From: a virus | Length of the DNA stretch: 53,625 nucleotides | Virus record (IMG/VR): IMGVR_UViG_3300002161_000828 | Coordinates: 1-53,625 of that record | Reading direction: 5' to 3' (one strand) | Part shown: one piece after another, positions 1-7,656 of the stretch | Position numbering within the stretch: position 1 is the stretch's first letter | How the letters are laid out: each line of letters starts with the position of its first letter | Made by a program: the position numbers and the translations under genes | Notes under the pieces: model-generated | Databases searched by the model: none | Told to the model about the DNA's origin: nothing | Seen by the model: only the letters and a program-made list of their open reading frames with translations

Positions 1-789
1 GTATCACAGGGTTTGCTAATTCCAATTAGTGCTGTATATGGAAAAATTGAACCGATTGACATCCAAGAAGGACGCGACATTGGTGACCTGCTGGGTATTC
101 AGAAGTGGGAAGCACCGGTGCCTGCTCACCTAGAAGGTCAAGTGAAGGGCCTGTTCCCTTCGTTTATCCGCAAGACTGATCAAGAGCGCTGTCAAAATCT
201 CAAGGACACAATCTTCTTGGAAAATAAGGGCAGCGCTTACGAAGTTACCATAAAGTTGGATGGCTCAAGCGCCACGTTCTTCCATCGAGATGGTGAGATT
301 GGGGTTTGCAGCCGTAATCTTCAACTTAAGGTAAGTGAAGAAAATTCAGAAAACACCTTTGTAAAGTTGCTCATTGAAAGTGGTCTTGAGAAGGTACTGC
401 CCCAACTTGGGAATGTCGCTATTCAGGGCGAACTTTGTGGAGAAGGAATTCAAGGAAATCGAGAAAAGTTAAAGGGTCATCGGCTCTTCATCTTTGATGT
501 GCAGGACCTTGATGCTAGTAGATACTTCACACCTCTAGAACGAGAGGAATTTATTTCGAGGATGCTTTCACTTGGCGTTCGTAATGAATTAGTCCAGCAC
601 GTGCCAATTGTCACTCGAGACATAACGCTTGAAGCCCTTGGAATTTCTTCGATAGAAGGTCTTCTATCTTTTGCTGATGGCAGCAGCCTAAACAACCCTA
701 TGAGAGAAGGGCTAGTATTCAAGAGAATGGACGGTGAGTTCAGTTTCAAGAGCATTTCTAATAAGTTTCTAATGCAGGTGAAGGAATAA
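1..789 (+). CDS. RNA ligase, 5'-truncated by window edge
   Basis: Nucleotidyltransferase-fold RNA ligase that seals RNA nicks through a lysyl-AMP intermediate. The frame is open to base 1, so the N-terminus is missing. Visible motifs are motif I KLDGSS (the adenylated Lys, about 80 residues in), motif III-like FIFDV, motif IV EGLVFKR and a motif V-like FKSISNKF near the end. The order and spacing fit Rnl2/DRB0094-type RNA ligases rather than DNA ligases, and no HhH or BRCT domain follows. In a phage it may repair tRNAs or other RNAs cut by host nucleases. Family confident; subfamily inferred. Confidence 0.85.
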   Translation, partial: VSQGLLIPISAVYGKIEPIDIQEGRDIGDLLGIQKWEAPVPAHLEGQVKGLFPSFIRKTDQERCQNLKDTIFLENKGSAYEVTIKLDGSSATFFHRDGEIGVCSRNLQLKVSEENSENTFVKLLIESGLEKVLPQLGNVAIQGELCGEGIQGNREKLKGHRLFIFDVQDLDASRYFTPLEREEFISRMLSLGVRNELVQHVPIVTRDITLEALGISSIEGLLSFADGSSLNNPMREGLVFKRMDGEFSFKSISNKFLMQVKE

Positions 790-821
790 TCAACCTGACA
801 TTTTTGAAAAAATCTGTTTAC

Positions 822-843
822 TTTATCCTAAAAACAGGATAAA
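822..843. repeat. 8-bp inverted repeat upstream of 886 gene
   Basis: TTTATCCT and AGGATAAA (822-829 / 836-843) are perfect inverted repeats around a 6-nt A-rich loop. It lies between the ligase stop and the next gene and could be a weak terminator or an operator. Confidence 0.5.
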
Positions 844-885
844 ATGCAAGCAGGTATGTCGTTTCGTAAACACCCTGGAGAGTAT

Positions 886-1455
886 ATGACTAAGCAACTT
901 TTTGTTTCTTCTAACATTCAAGCAGCCCTACTCAAGTCTGTCCTTATCCCCCAGATGAAGGATGGTTTTTGGAAGGACCATCGCCCTGCCAATCACTACA
1001 AAGAATGGATGGATGTTGAGGTAGTCGTATCTGAAAGCCAGCAACTTGGTCCAGTAAATTTTGTAGTGCCACGTACCTACAACTTTGTTAATCCTGAATT
1101 CATCAAGCCTAATGAGCACCTTCTTGTATCTACGGCGCAGAAGGTAAAGCCTAACTCAACTTTCCGTTCCGTCAAGAAGGAATTGATTGAATTGAGCCGC
1201 ATCGTAGGTGGTCGTCTCGCTGACAAGAATGGTATCCCGTCTAAGGCATTCAGGGGTGTAAATGCCAAGTCCGGAAAGGCGATGAATGTCGATGTTTCCG
1301 TTCTTGATAAGGCACGTGCTGCCCTACACGGTGCAGTTGCTTCAGTGAAGCGGACGGCAGTGAAGAAGCCAACTGAGCCATCCAATGTTGAAATCATCAG
1401 GACAGCAGCTGGCGCCACGGTTCGCCGCGTGCCGGTGCAGCGCACACCTGCTTAA
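886..1455 (+). CDS. hypothetical protein, basic C-terminus
   Basis: 189 aa, family not recognised. The ATG at 886 is preferred over the in-frame ATGs at 844 and 856 because GGAG at 877-880 sits a proper distance before it. The N-terminal half is mixed alpha/beta with a VVPRTYNFV stretch. The last 60 residues are rich in Lys, Arg, Ala and Val (VKRTAVKKPTE), suggesting a flexible nucleic-acid-binding tail. It could be a minor structural or DNA-binding protein. Confidence 0.7.
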   Translation: MTKQLFVSSNIQAALLKSVLIPQMKDGFWKDHRPANHYKEWMDVEVVVSESQQLGPVNFVVPRTYNFVNPEFIKPNEHLLVSTAQKVKPNSTFRSVKKELIELSRIVGGRLADKNGIPSKAFRGVNAKSGKAMNVDVSVLDKARAALHGAVASVKRTAVKKPTEPSNVEIIRTAAGATVRRVPVQRTPA

Positions 1456-1463
1456 CTAAATAA
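1456..1463 (+). promoter_or_regulatory. late-promoter-like octamer CTAAATAA
   Basis: Matches the window-wide TAAATA consensus and lies 33 nt before the ATG at 1497. Confidence 0.45.
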
Positions 1464-1489
1464 TCTTTCCTACTGAAATGGGAAAGATT
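1462..1489 (+). promoter_or_regulatory. 9-bp hairpin before the 1497 start
   Basis: AATCTTTCC and GGAAAGATT (1462-1470 / 1481-1489) pair perfectly around a 10-nt loop. The hairpin covers the purine-rich stretch before the ATG at 1497, so it could end the previous transcript or limit ribosome access. Confidence 0.5.
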
Positions 1490-1496
1490 GAGAAAA

Positions 1497-1925
1497 ATGA
1501 AGTTTCCTTTTAAGTTACCTCCTGCATCTAATAATTCTGCTGAAAAAGAAGAAGAAATACAATTTCCAAAACTTTTTGAGTTAGATGAAATTTTAGATGT
1601 AGAAGAAATTCCCAAGGATAAGGTGCGGGTCGAGAAGCAAGATCCTCTCGATCCGCGCTTTTTTAAGGACGTTTCTCATCTGCCAGAAGATATTGCAAAT
1701 ACTGTAAAAACTGCATACCCTCGCATAATGCAAACGATAGAGGTAATGTGGGGAACACAGGAATTACAAAATCGCTTTGCCAGGTGGTTGCTTACCGACC
1801 AAGATGGGCGAAAGGGATGGCCAAATGATGTCTACAAGGCGCTGTTTATTATAGCCGATTTTCACAGCATTGCATTTGGTCTTGAAGGCAATCCTATTTG
1901 GGATAATACGCGTGATAAATGGTAA
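1497..1925 (+). CDS. hypothetical acidic protein
   Basis: 142 aa from the ATG at 1497; a TTG at 1488 is also in frame. The first 45 residues are charged and low-complexity (AEKEEEIQ). The C-terminal part is ordered and aromatic-rich (VMWGTQELQNRF, GWPNDVYKALF, NPIWDNTRDKW), like small helical phage proteins. No catalytic motif is visible and the function is unknown. Confidence 0.7.
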   Translation: MKFPFKLPPASNNSAEKEEEIQFPKLFELDEILDVEEIPKDKVRVEKQDPLDPRFFKDVSHLPEDIANTVKTAYPRIMQTIEVMWGTQELQNRFARWLLTDQDGRKGWPNDVYKALFIIADFHSIAFGLEGNPIWDNTRDKW

Positions 1926-1981
1926 ATAGAATTTAGGTAAGTAGAATTACCTTACCTAAAACTATTAAAGGAGCCGCAAAC

Positions 1982-2290
1982 ATGCTGAAAAAACTAACTG
2001 CGGCGTTTCTATTTTGCTTCATCAGCACCGTAGCCAACGCCCAAACGTTTCAAACTAATCGTACAATGTTGTGCGATAAGGCCACCGCCATTTTCAAAAT
2101 TGCACGCGATTATAATGAACTTCCAGTATGGCATGGTAAAAATGATAAGGGACTTATTACGGTTCTAGTTGTAAATACTAGTACTGGGAGTTGGACACTT
2201 ATAGTAACTGATGGTGAATTTGCTTGTGTTCTAGATATAGGCAATGGCTTCACAACTGAAAAGCAACCAGAACAGCCAAAAAGTAACTAA
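1982..2290 (+). CDS. small secreted/periplasmic hypothetical protein
   Basis: 102 aa with a strong SD (AAGGAG) before the ATG. Residues 1-20 form a clear Sec signal peptide ending STVANAQ. The mature protein has two Cys (MLCDKA and FACVLD) that could form a disulphide, with the patterned stretch VLVVNTSTGSWTLI between them. It probably acts in the periplasm of the infected cell, for instance on the envelope or on superinfecting phage. Function unknown. Confidence 0.75.
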   Translation: MLKKLTAAFLFCFISTVANAQTFQTNRTMLCDKATAIFKIARDYNELPVWHGKNDKGLITVLVVNTSTGSWTLIVTDGEFACVLDIGNGFTTEKQPEQPKSN

Positions 2291-2394
2291 GTTGCCGTCT
2301 AAAAATAGTAAAATTGCGGCCTACTTCTAAATAGAATATAGAAAGAAACCCCTTTCTTAGACCTAAATCAAAAATGGTCAAGAGGAGAAATAAT

Positions 2395-2555
2395 ATGGAA
2401 ATGTACTTCTTTTTAAAAGTATGGGAATAAATGTTGATCCGCCTGGAGAATGGTTGGCTGCAATGTTATCTTTAGCAAGTACTGCTTTAGGATTCCTTGC
2501 GGGCGAAAAGAAAAACGAAGATAAAAGATGCTGTAATTCAAAAGACGATAATTAA
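2395..2555 (+). CDS. small membrane protein split over two overlapping frames
   Basis: A strong SD (AGAGGAG) precedes the ATG at 2395, but that frame stops after 11 codons (MEMYFFLKVWE). A second frame starts at the ATG at 2421, inside the first ORF, and encodes 44 aa to 2555 with a hydrophobic helix (WLAAMLSLASTALGFLAG) and a Cys-containing charged tail. The slippery heptamer T TTA AAA at 2412-2418 in the zero frame would allow a -1 shift that fuses the two into 53 aa. Translational coupling or a sequence error are alternatives. Confidence 0.5.
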
Positions 2556-2574
2556 CGTTTTATCTCACCGCACT

Positions 2575-2582
2575 CATAAATA
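2575..2582 (+). promoter_or_regulatory. late-promoter-like octamer CATAAATA
   Basis: Lies 35 nt upstream of the kinase-like gene at 2618. Confidence 0.5.
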
Positions 2583-2617
2583 AAGTCGTATAACTTTAAT
2601 GTCGATACGGCAGCCAA

Positions 2618-3301
2618 ATGCAATTAAATGAAATATTTCTTGCCAATTCATTTTTTGAAGCAGAAACACGCACATTAGCAAGCAAAGAAATTAGAAGCAC
2701 ACTACGTAAAGGTGGTTATAAACTTCTTGGCACCGGGGCTGATGCAACAGTGTGGGCAAAAAGCGATAAGGAAGTCATAAAGATTATTATGCCAGATGAT
2801 GGCGAGGGTGCTGGAGAGGCTGGCGATACCTTTATGAAATTCTATAAGTTTTGCAAGGACAACGACAACCTTGACCATTTGCCAAGATTTATTGGAAAAG
2901 AAGTCGAAGTATTTGATGCTGATGACAAAGAATACATAATGGTGACGATGGAAAAGTTATCGGCTATACCTGAAAAAAGCCTTGAAGAAGCCATGATATG
3001 GGCTCTAAGCGACTGCACAATTAATCGTCTAAGTTGGGCAAAGGCAAAGAAGTTCCTAATGAATGTTGATACGTGGAAGGGCTTTGACCGATTAGGTACT
3101 GCCGAAGAAACAGTAGAAATGATACGGGGGCTAAGTCGGCGCGAACTACTTGAGTACGAGGTTATCTACAAACTGATGGTGCTTCTCTACTACAAGGGAA
3201 GAATAAACAAGTTAGATTGGGATCTACATACCGAAAATGCAATGATGCGTGGAGACACTATCGTTATCACAGACCCATGGTTTAATGCTAAGGTAAAGTA
3301 A
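2618..3301 (+). CDS. protein-kinase-like fold protein
   Basis: 227 aa. Kinase-fold landmarks appear in order: a Gly-rich loop LGTGADATVW (about 36-46), a candidate ATP Lys in EVIKII, a hinge-like EYIMVTMEKL, a catalytic-loop-like DWDLHTENAMM (about 203-213) and a metal-binding-loop-like ITDPWF near the end. The DLHxEN loop resembles HxDxxxxN of kinases and aminoglycoside phosphotransferases. It may phosphorylate a host protein or be a pseudokinase. Substrate unknown. A late-type promoter precedes it and the tmRNA follows. Confidence 0.7.
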   Translation: MQLNEIFLANSFFEAETRTLASKEIRSTLRKGGYKLLGTGADATVWAKSDKEVIKIIMPDDGEGAGEAGDTFMKFYKFCKDNDNLDHLPRFIGKEVEVFDADDKEYIMVTMEKLSAIPEKSLEEAMIWALSDCTINRLSWAKAKKFLMNVDTWKGFDRLGTAEETVEMIRGLSRRELLEYEVIYKLMVLLYYKGRINKLDWDLHTENAMMRGDTIVITDPWFNAKVK

Positions 3302-3312
3302 TCAGGATTATC

Positions 3313-3342
3313 TTTAAAACTGGTTATCAAATAAAATATAAT
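3313..3342 (+). promoter_or_regulatory. sigma70-type promoter for tmRNA
   Basis: A perfect TATAAT at 3337-3342 with a TTTAAA-like -35 at 3313-3318 (18-bp spacer). It lies directly before the sequence that matches the start of the tmRNA acceptor piece. Confidence 0.55.
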
Positions 3343-3426
3343 AGAGATATTGCTGTAAAGACCGAAAGGAAAGAAGTAAACCGAAAAGTGTTCCGGACGG
3401 CGGTTCGATTCCGCCCACCTCCACCA

Positions 3427-3527
3427 GAGAATATATTATGGTCTGACCTGAAGCTTAAACGATGATGAGGGCAGAACTTGTGTGTTGATAGCGTAACAGC
3501 AGGAGCCAAGATAGTATATTCTCTGAT
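3427..3527 (+). ncRNA. intervening segment of permuted tmRNA
   Basis: Joins the CCA end of the acceptor piece to the 5' end of the coding piece. Its ends pair over 12 bp with one G-U (3427-3438 with 3512-3523, GAGAATATATTA against TAGTATATTCTC). It also holds a hairpin TGTTG/CAGCA with loop ATAGCGTAA (3483-3501). It would be removed during maturation. Confidence 0.8.
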
Positions 3528-3614
3528 GGGGGTGACAAGGTTTCGACGGGGTAAAGAGTAGGCGCATGGACAGCACGTCAGGCGATCGACGTAAATGAAG
3601 CAAAATCCATAAAT

Positions 3615-3659
3615 GCAAACGATGCATTTTTCGGTGGGGAACTTCGCTTAGTAGCGTAA
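3615..3659 (+). other. tmRNA tag reading frame
   Basis: Fourteen codons from GCA to TAA encode ANDAFFGGELRLVA. The AND start and the small hydrophobic LVA end match proteolysis tags of bacterial tmRNAs. Confidence 0.9.
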
Positions 3660-3701
3660 ACCACCTGGGGCAGGAAAGGCCTTATTACCCAACAAACCAC
3701 T

Positions 3702-3729
3702 GGGGCTACGCAAGTAGCCCCTTTTATTT
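3702..3729 (+). terminator. rho-independent terminator after tmRNA
   Basis: GGGGCTAC and GTAGCCCC form a perfect 8-bp stem with a GCAA tetraloop, followed by TTTTATTT. Confidence 0.9.
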
Positions 3730-3774
3730 CTAGGTAGCATAGAAGAACATTGCTTTCTCTATGATAAAATTTAT

Positions 3775-3782
3775 GATAAATA
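3775..3782 (+). promoter_or_regulatory. late-promoter-like octamer GATAAATA
   Basis: Lies 24 nt before the pstS start codon. Confidence 0.45.
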
Positions 3783-3806
3783 TTATCATTACTTGGAGGA
3801 TTTTTC

Positions 3807-4814
3807 ATGAAGAAACTTGTTGCACTTTTACTGGCGAGCATCAGCATTTCGGTATCAGCCGCTGATTTAACCGGCGCCGGCGCCACGTTCCCGTACCCAA
3901 TCTATGCAAAATGGGCAGAAGCATACAAGAAAGAAACTGGAGTAGGTCTTAACTACCAGAGCATTGGATCAAGTGGTGGCATTCGTCAAATCAACAGCAA
4001 GACGGTGACCTTTGGTGCTACTGACGCACCTGTAAAGGGAGAAGACCTGGATAAAAATCAACAGGTGCAGTTTCCTGCAGTTATTGGTGGAACGGTTCCT
4101 ATTGTAAATCTTGAAGGCTTTAAGCCAGGAGAACTTCGTATTACAGGAAAAATTCTTGCTGAGGTCTTCATGGGAGATGTTGTTAAGTGGAATGATCCTA
4201 AGCTTGCTGCCCTAAATCCTGGAAAGAAGCTACCAGACTTAAACATCACAGTTATTCATCGGGCCGATGGTAGTGGTACCACATTTAACTTCACAGATTA
4301 TCTAACTACTACTAGCGCTGAATGGGCACGGCGAGTTGGTCGAGGTGCTGCAGTGAAGTGGCCAGCAGCAAGTTCAGTCGGCGGCAAAGGCAATGAAGGC
4401 GTTGCTGCCAATGTTCAGCGAGTTAAGGGAAGTATTGGCTATGTTGAATACGCCTATGTGAAGAAGAATAATCTCGTGTTTCTTCAGCTTCAAAATAAAA
4501 ATGGAAAATGGGTTAGTCCAGATGATATGACGTTTGCCGCTGCCGCCGCCGGCGCAGACTGGTTTAGCGTGCCGGGGATGGGGCTAAGCATCGTTGATCA
4601 ACGTGGCGATCTTGTTTGGCCAATCGCAACGGCTAGTTTTATTATTATGTATAAAGACCCTTCTGACAAGACAGCAAGTCGAGAAGTGCTAAAGTTTTTT
4701 GATTGGGCATTTAAGAATGGCAAGAACATGGCTGTAGAATTAGACTATGTTCCTTTACCAGTCAGCCTTACTGTACAAATTCGTGAGAGGGTATGGAGTC
4801 AAATTAAGAATTAA
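3807..4814 (+). CDS. pstS: phosphate-binding protein PstS
   Basis: 335 aa, normal PstS length. Signal peptide residues 1-18 (MKKLVALLLASISISVSA) are followed by the family's GAGATFPYPIYAKWAEAY and the phosphate-binding motifs QSIGSSGG, TFGATDAP and HRADGSGTTFNF. It binds inorganic phosphate in the periplasm for the PstCAB transporter. No other pst genes are nearby, so it must feed the host transporter. PstS is a known auxiliary gene of T4-like cyanophages. Good SD (GGAGG) and a late-type octamer suggest strong expression. Confidence 0.95.
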   Translation: MKKLVALLLASISISVSAADLTGAGATFPYPIYAKWAEAYKKETGVGLNYQSIGSSGGIRQINSKTVTFGATDAPVKGEDLDKNQQVQFPAVIGGTVPIVNLEGFKPGELRITGKILAEVFMGDVVKWNDPKLAALNPGKKLPDLNITVIHRADGSGTTFNFTDYLTTTSAEWARRVGRGAAVKWPAASSVGGKGNEGVAANVQRVKGSIGYVEYAYVKKNNLVFLQLQNKNGKWVSPDDMTFAAAAAGADWFSVPGMGLSIVDQRGDLVWPIATASFIIMYKDPSDKTASREVLKFFDWAFKNGKNMAVELDYVPLPVSLTVQIRERVWSQIKN

Positions 4815-4852
4815 ATAGCAGCGTATAGCAACTATCTAAGAGAACACCACAC

Positions 4853-6070
4853 ATGAAACGAGCAGCAGTTGTAGGTGCAGGAATAAGCGGTATTCTATCT
4901 GCATATTATCTTAAAAAAGCCGGGTTTGAAGTTACTATTTTTGAGAAGCAGCCCGGAGTTGCAATGCAATGTTCTAGGGCAAACGGTGGTCAAATAAGCG
5001 TCTGCAATTCAGCAACTTGGAATACATGGGGAAACGTTGGTAAGGGACTTAAGTGGATGCTCAGCCCATCAGCGCCATTTCTTATTAAACCAAGTCCGTC
5101 TCTTCAAAAATTGACGTGGATTGCGGGCTTTATGCGCCACACCATCAATTCAACACATCGATCTAATACAATTGAAACTGTAAAATTGGGGTTACAGTCA
5201 CGCGAACTGTACAAGCAGATTGCTCATGATGAGATGCTTTTTTACAATCAAAGTGTTTGTGGTCTTCTAAACCTTTATACTGATAATGCAACTATGATTG
5301 CAGCAGTTAAGAATGCCGAAGTTCTTTCTGACGCCGGATTAGAAATTTTCCCTGTTGCGCCTGAGCAGATCCTAAAGATTGATCCAACTCTTTCTAATTT
5401 TAAGGGCCTAATTGGAGGCTTACACACCCCATCTGATTTTATTGGTGACTGTCATCTTTTCTGTAAGATGCTGGGTATAAAACTTCAACAAGAGGGCGTA
5501 AAGTTTGCGCGTATGGATGTAGAAGAGATAGAGCGTAAACATGGTTTTGTCTTCATTTATGGTTCTACCGGCAGTGAAAAGGTCTTAACTGGCGGATATG
5601 ATGCTGTAGTACTTGCTAACGGGCATGAAATGAGAAAAATGGCAAGTAAGTTTGGAGATTTCCTTAACATTTATCCTGTAAAGGGATACTCTATTAGCAT
5701 TGACCTGCCAGAAGATGCTCTTCACGCTGCTCCTAAACTGTCACTGCTTGATGATGAACGAAAAATAGTATGTTCGCTTCTTGGATTAACGCTGAGAGTG
5801 GCAGGCACCGCAGAACTGGATGGTGAAAACCTGGACATAAAAATGAACCGAATTCAACCGCTTCTGAGTTGGGTTGCTAGTAACTTTCCTAAACTTGATA
5901 TTGCATCTTATTTCCCATGGGCCTGCTTAAGGCCTATGTCAAGTGATATGATGCCAATTGTTAAACAGTCATCTGTTAAGGGTGTATGGTACCACGGGGG
6001 TCATGGTCATTTGGGCTGGACACTTGGTGCTGCAACTGCAAAGCAGTTAGCCGAAAAAATTATTTCTTAA
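4853..6070 (+). CDS. dadA: D-amino acid dehydrogenase (DadA-like)
   Basis: 405 aa FAD-dependent oxidoreductase of the DAO superfamily. The Rossmann dinucleotide motif VVGAGISG (6-13) is followed by a FEKQPG acidic strand end and the DadA-type substrate region SRANGGQISVCNSATW (42-57). A C-terminal FAD-binding GHGHLGWTLGAATAKQLAE is also seen. It would deaminate D-amino acids (D-Ala and others) to keto acids, passing electrons to the membrane. Length is close to bacterial DadA (about 430 aa). Likely role: using peptidoglycan-derived D-Ala, or blocking its use. An unusual gene for a phage. Confidence 0.85.
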   Translation: MKRAAVVGAGISGILSAYYLKKAGFEVTIFEKQPGVAMQCSRANGGQISVCNSATWNTWGNVGKGLKWMLSPSAPFLIKPSPSLQKLTWIAGFMRHTINSTHRSNTIETVKLGLQSRELYKQIAHDEMLFYNQSVCGLLNLYTDNATMIAAVKNAEVLSDAGLEIFPVAPEQILKIDPTLSNFKGLIGGLHTPSDFIGDCHLFCKMLGIKLQQEGVKFARMDVEEIERKHGFVFIYGSTGSEKVLTGGYDAVVLANGHEMRKMASKFGDFLNIYPVKGYSISIDLPEDALHAAPKLSLLDDERKIVCSLLGLTLRVAGTAELDGENLDIKMNRIQPLLSWVASNFPKLDIASYFPWACLRPMSSDMMPIVKQSSVKGVWYHGGHGHLGWTLGAATAKQLAEKIIS

Positions 6071-6089
6071 TACACATAAATATGCAAGT

Positions 6090-6293
6090 ATGAAAATTAT
6101 CTCAAAGCGCGGCCGTAGTTTTATAAAGGATGATGAAGGCAATGTAAGTGCTGACATCGGTGAGATTAGTATTATTCTGCAACCTGGCGCTATGACTACA
6201 GAAGAGCGAGAGCGCGCAGAGAAGGCAATTAGGGAATTAAGAAAAAAACTTGAGGAAATTGGAAAAGTGTTAGACGATGGGTGGTACCGCTAA
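6090..6293 (+). CDS. small hypothetical protein, coiled-coil C-terminus
   Basis: 67 aa. An N-terminal beta-like segment (SKRGRSFIKDDEGNVSADIGEISIIL) leads into a charged amphipathic helix (EERERAEKAIRELRKKLEEIGKVL). A CATAAATA octamer lies at 6075-6082, probably too close to be its promoter. Function unknown. Confidence 0.65.
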   Translation: MKIISKRGRSFIKDDEGNVSADIGEISIILQPGAMTTEERERAEKAIRELRKKLEEIGKVLDDGWYR

Positions 6294-6355
6294 TGATTTT
6301 AGCAGTTACATCTTTTATTTTGGCATGTCTTCGTCCATTTGCTAAAACACCATAA
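6293..6355 (+). CDS. possible 20-aa hydrophobic peptide
   Basis: Starts with an ATG overlapping the previous stop (TAATGA) and encodes MILAVTSFILACLRPFAKTP. The ILAC stretch looks like a minimal lipobox. Nothing supports it beyond the overlap and hydrophobicity. Confidence 0.2.
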   Translation: MILAVTSFILACLRPFAKTP

Positions 6356-6365
6356 TAGATTACAT

Positions 6366-6947
6366 ATGCCGCTATCATTATATAAAATTTGTGTTTGCCT
6401 ATCTGTATTTCTATTGTCTTTTTTTACGGTATTTGGTATAAAAGCAGCAATTAATGAAGGGGCTTATTATCTAACTCAATACGCTGAAGTTAAAAACGAG
6501 GTTTTACCAATTCTTACTGAAGTCATACCATCGCCCACTCCATCGCCCACTCCATCGCCGAAAAAAGAAAATCTGCAAAATTTCGATTTAGTATCAAATG
6601 TAGGTGCACATTCTGTTTATTATGACCGCACGACACTCTATGATACCGAGAACATTCATGGGGAAGTTCTAGTGGGTGCAAAGTTCAGGATAGTGTTTAA
6701 TAATCAGCGACCAGTCGTAAATGGATATGTACTAGGTTCTGTAATAACTGCAATAGTTGCTGCATGTGAATACAAAAAATTGTATGTTCTTCATACCGAA
6801 GCATTTGACCATGCCGGGAAATTTCTTTTTAACTTAGCTGAAACTACAGTGGATGTAAAAATGTCCACACCTTCTACTTCTAGAACACAGTACCTATTGT
6901 TGTGTTCACGAAAAAATACAAAAACCAGCAGTTCAATCTCAATTTAA
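6366..6947 (+). CDS. membrane-anchored hypothetical protein with Pro-Ser-Thr linker
   Basis: 193 aa from the ATG at 6366; an upstream in-frame TTG at 6339 is less likely. Residues 5-27 are one membrane-spanning helix or uncleaved signal anchor. A linker PSPTPSPTPSP encoded by a 12-bp tandem repeat follows, then a soluble domain of about 130 residues with VYYDRTTL and AACEYKKLYVLHTEAF. Probably anchored in the inner membrane and facing the periplasm. Confidence 0.65.
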   Translation: MPLSLYKICVCLSVFLLSFFTVFGIKAAINEGAYYLTQYAEVKNEVLPILTEVIPSPTPSPTPSPKKENLQNFDLVSNVGAHSVYYDRTTLYDTENIHGEVLVGAKFRIVFNNQRPVVNGYVLGSVITAIVAACEYKKLYVLHTEAFDHAGKFLFNLAETTVDVKMSTPSTSRTQYLLLCSRKNTKTSSSISI

Positions 6948-7095
6948 GATATTTATCAATAGATTATTATTGATATAATTCATTTATTATCGAGATTAAA
7001 ATAACTAATCGCGGGAGCGCTCTTTTCGCAATAAAATACTATTAGTGATTGAGCAATTTTGCTTTTTAAAAATATTCCGCCGAAAGGAAATTAAA
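6948..7095 (+). promoter_or_regulatory. AT-rich regulatory region before ahpC
   Basis: Holds the 8-bp inverted repeat TATCAATA/TATTGATA (6955-6976 region) overlapping a TATAAT-like -10, a plausible repressor-controlled promoter for the redox operon. A GC-rich patch (GCGGGAGCGC) follows. No gene is seen. Confidence 0.4.
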
Positions 7096-7656
7096 ATGAA
7101 AACCGTAGGAGATAAGATTGAGCCGTTCGTTGTTATTGGAGTTAAGCCAGGACAACCCGAAGACGCTTTCTTTAATATTACAGAAAAGAGTTTCGAAGGT
7201 AAGTGGAAGGTTATTGTTTACTACCCCAAGGACTTTACATTCGTTTGCCCTACAGAAATTATAGCCTATGATAAGTTGTTCCAGGACTTTGAAGACCGTG
7301 ATGCAGTGCTACTAACTGGTAGTACAGATAACGAATTCTGTAAGGTAGCCTGGCAAAAATCACATGACGATCTACGTAAGATCCGCCATATTCAGTTTGC
7401 TGACCGTCATCGTCACGCGCCAGGTACACCACGTGGTGCCGAAAGTCTAATTGAACAACTTGGTTGTTTTGATCACCGAGCTGGCGCTGCTTTACGTGCT
7501 ACATTTATTGTTGATCCAGAAGGCATTATCCAGCATGTTACGGTTAATAATCTTGATGTTGGACGTAGCCCAGAAGAAACCCTTCGAGTGCTAGACGCTC
7601 TTCAAACTGGCGAACTTTGTGCCTGTAATCGCACAGTAGGCGGCGAGACACTATAA
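7096..7656 (+). CDS. ahpC: peroxiredoxin AhpC
   Basis: 186 aa 2-Cys peroxiredoxin that reduces peroxides in the cytoplasm. The peroxidatic Cys is C51 in FTFVCPTE. The C-terminus ELCACN carries two resolving-type Cys (C175, C177), the arrangement of mycobacterial AhpC (C61, C174, C176), which is recycled by AhpD. The ATG at 7096 follows AAAGGAAA; the upstream extension in the same frame lacks family sequence. First gene of an operon whose last gene is ahpD; its stop overlaps the next ATG by one base. Confidence 0.95.
   Translation: MKTVGDKIEPFVVIGVKPGQPEDAFFNITEKSFEGKWKVIVYYPKDFTFVCPTEIIAYDKLFQDFEDRDAVLLTGSTDNEFCKVAWQKSHDDLRKIRHIQFADRHRHAPGTPRGAESLIEQLGCFDHRAGAALRATFIVDPEGIIQHVTVNNLDVGRSPEETLRVLDALQTGELCACNRTVGGETL

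Larger units (their letters stand above)
3345..3700 (+). ncRNA. ssrA: circularly permuted two-piece tmRNA precursor
   Basis: tmRNA rescues stalled ribosomes and tags the nascent peptide. Here the gene is permuted: the 3' acceptor half comes first (about 3345-3426, ending ACCA), then an intervening segment, then the 5' coding half (from 3528). Acceptor halves GGGGGTG (3528-3534) and CACCTCC (3416-3422) pair over 7 bp with G3-U70, the alanine identity pair. The T-arm is GGCGG-TTCGATT-CCGCC (3399-3415). GTTTCGACGGGG at 3539 matches the conserved 5' region. The resume codon GCA at 3615 opens the tag ANDAFFGGELRLVA, with TAA at 3657. The outer 5' and 3' ends are estimates. Confidence 0.93.

Noticed and set aside
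3327-3886. Minus-strand ORFs across the tmRNA
   Set aside because: They lie over a structured RNA gene and the pstS start, with no protein-like composition.
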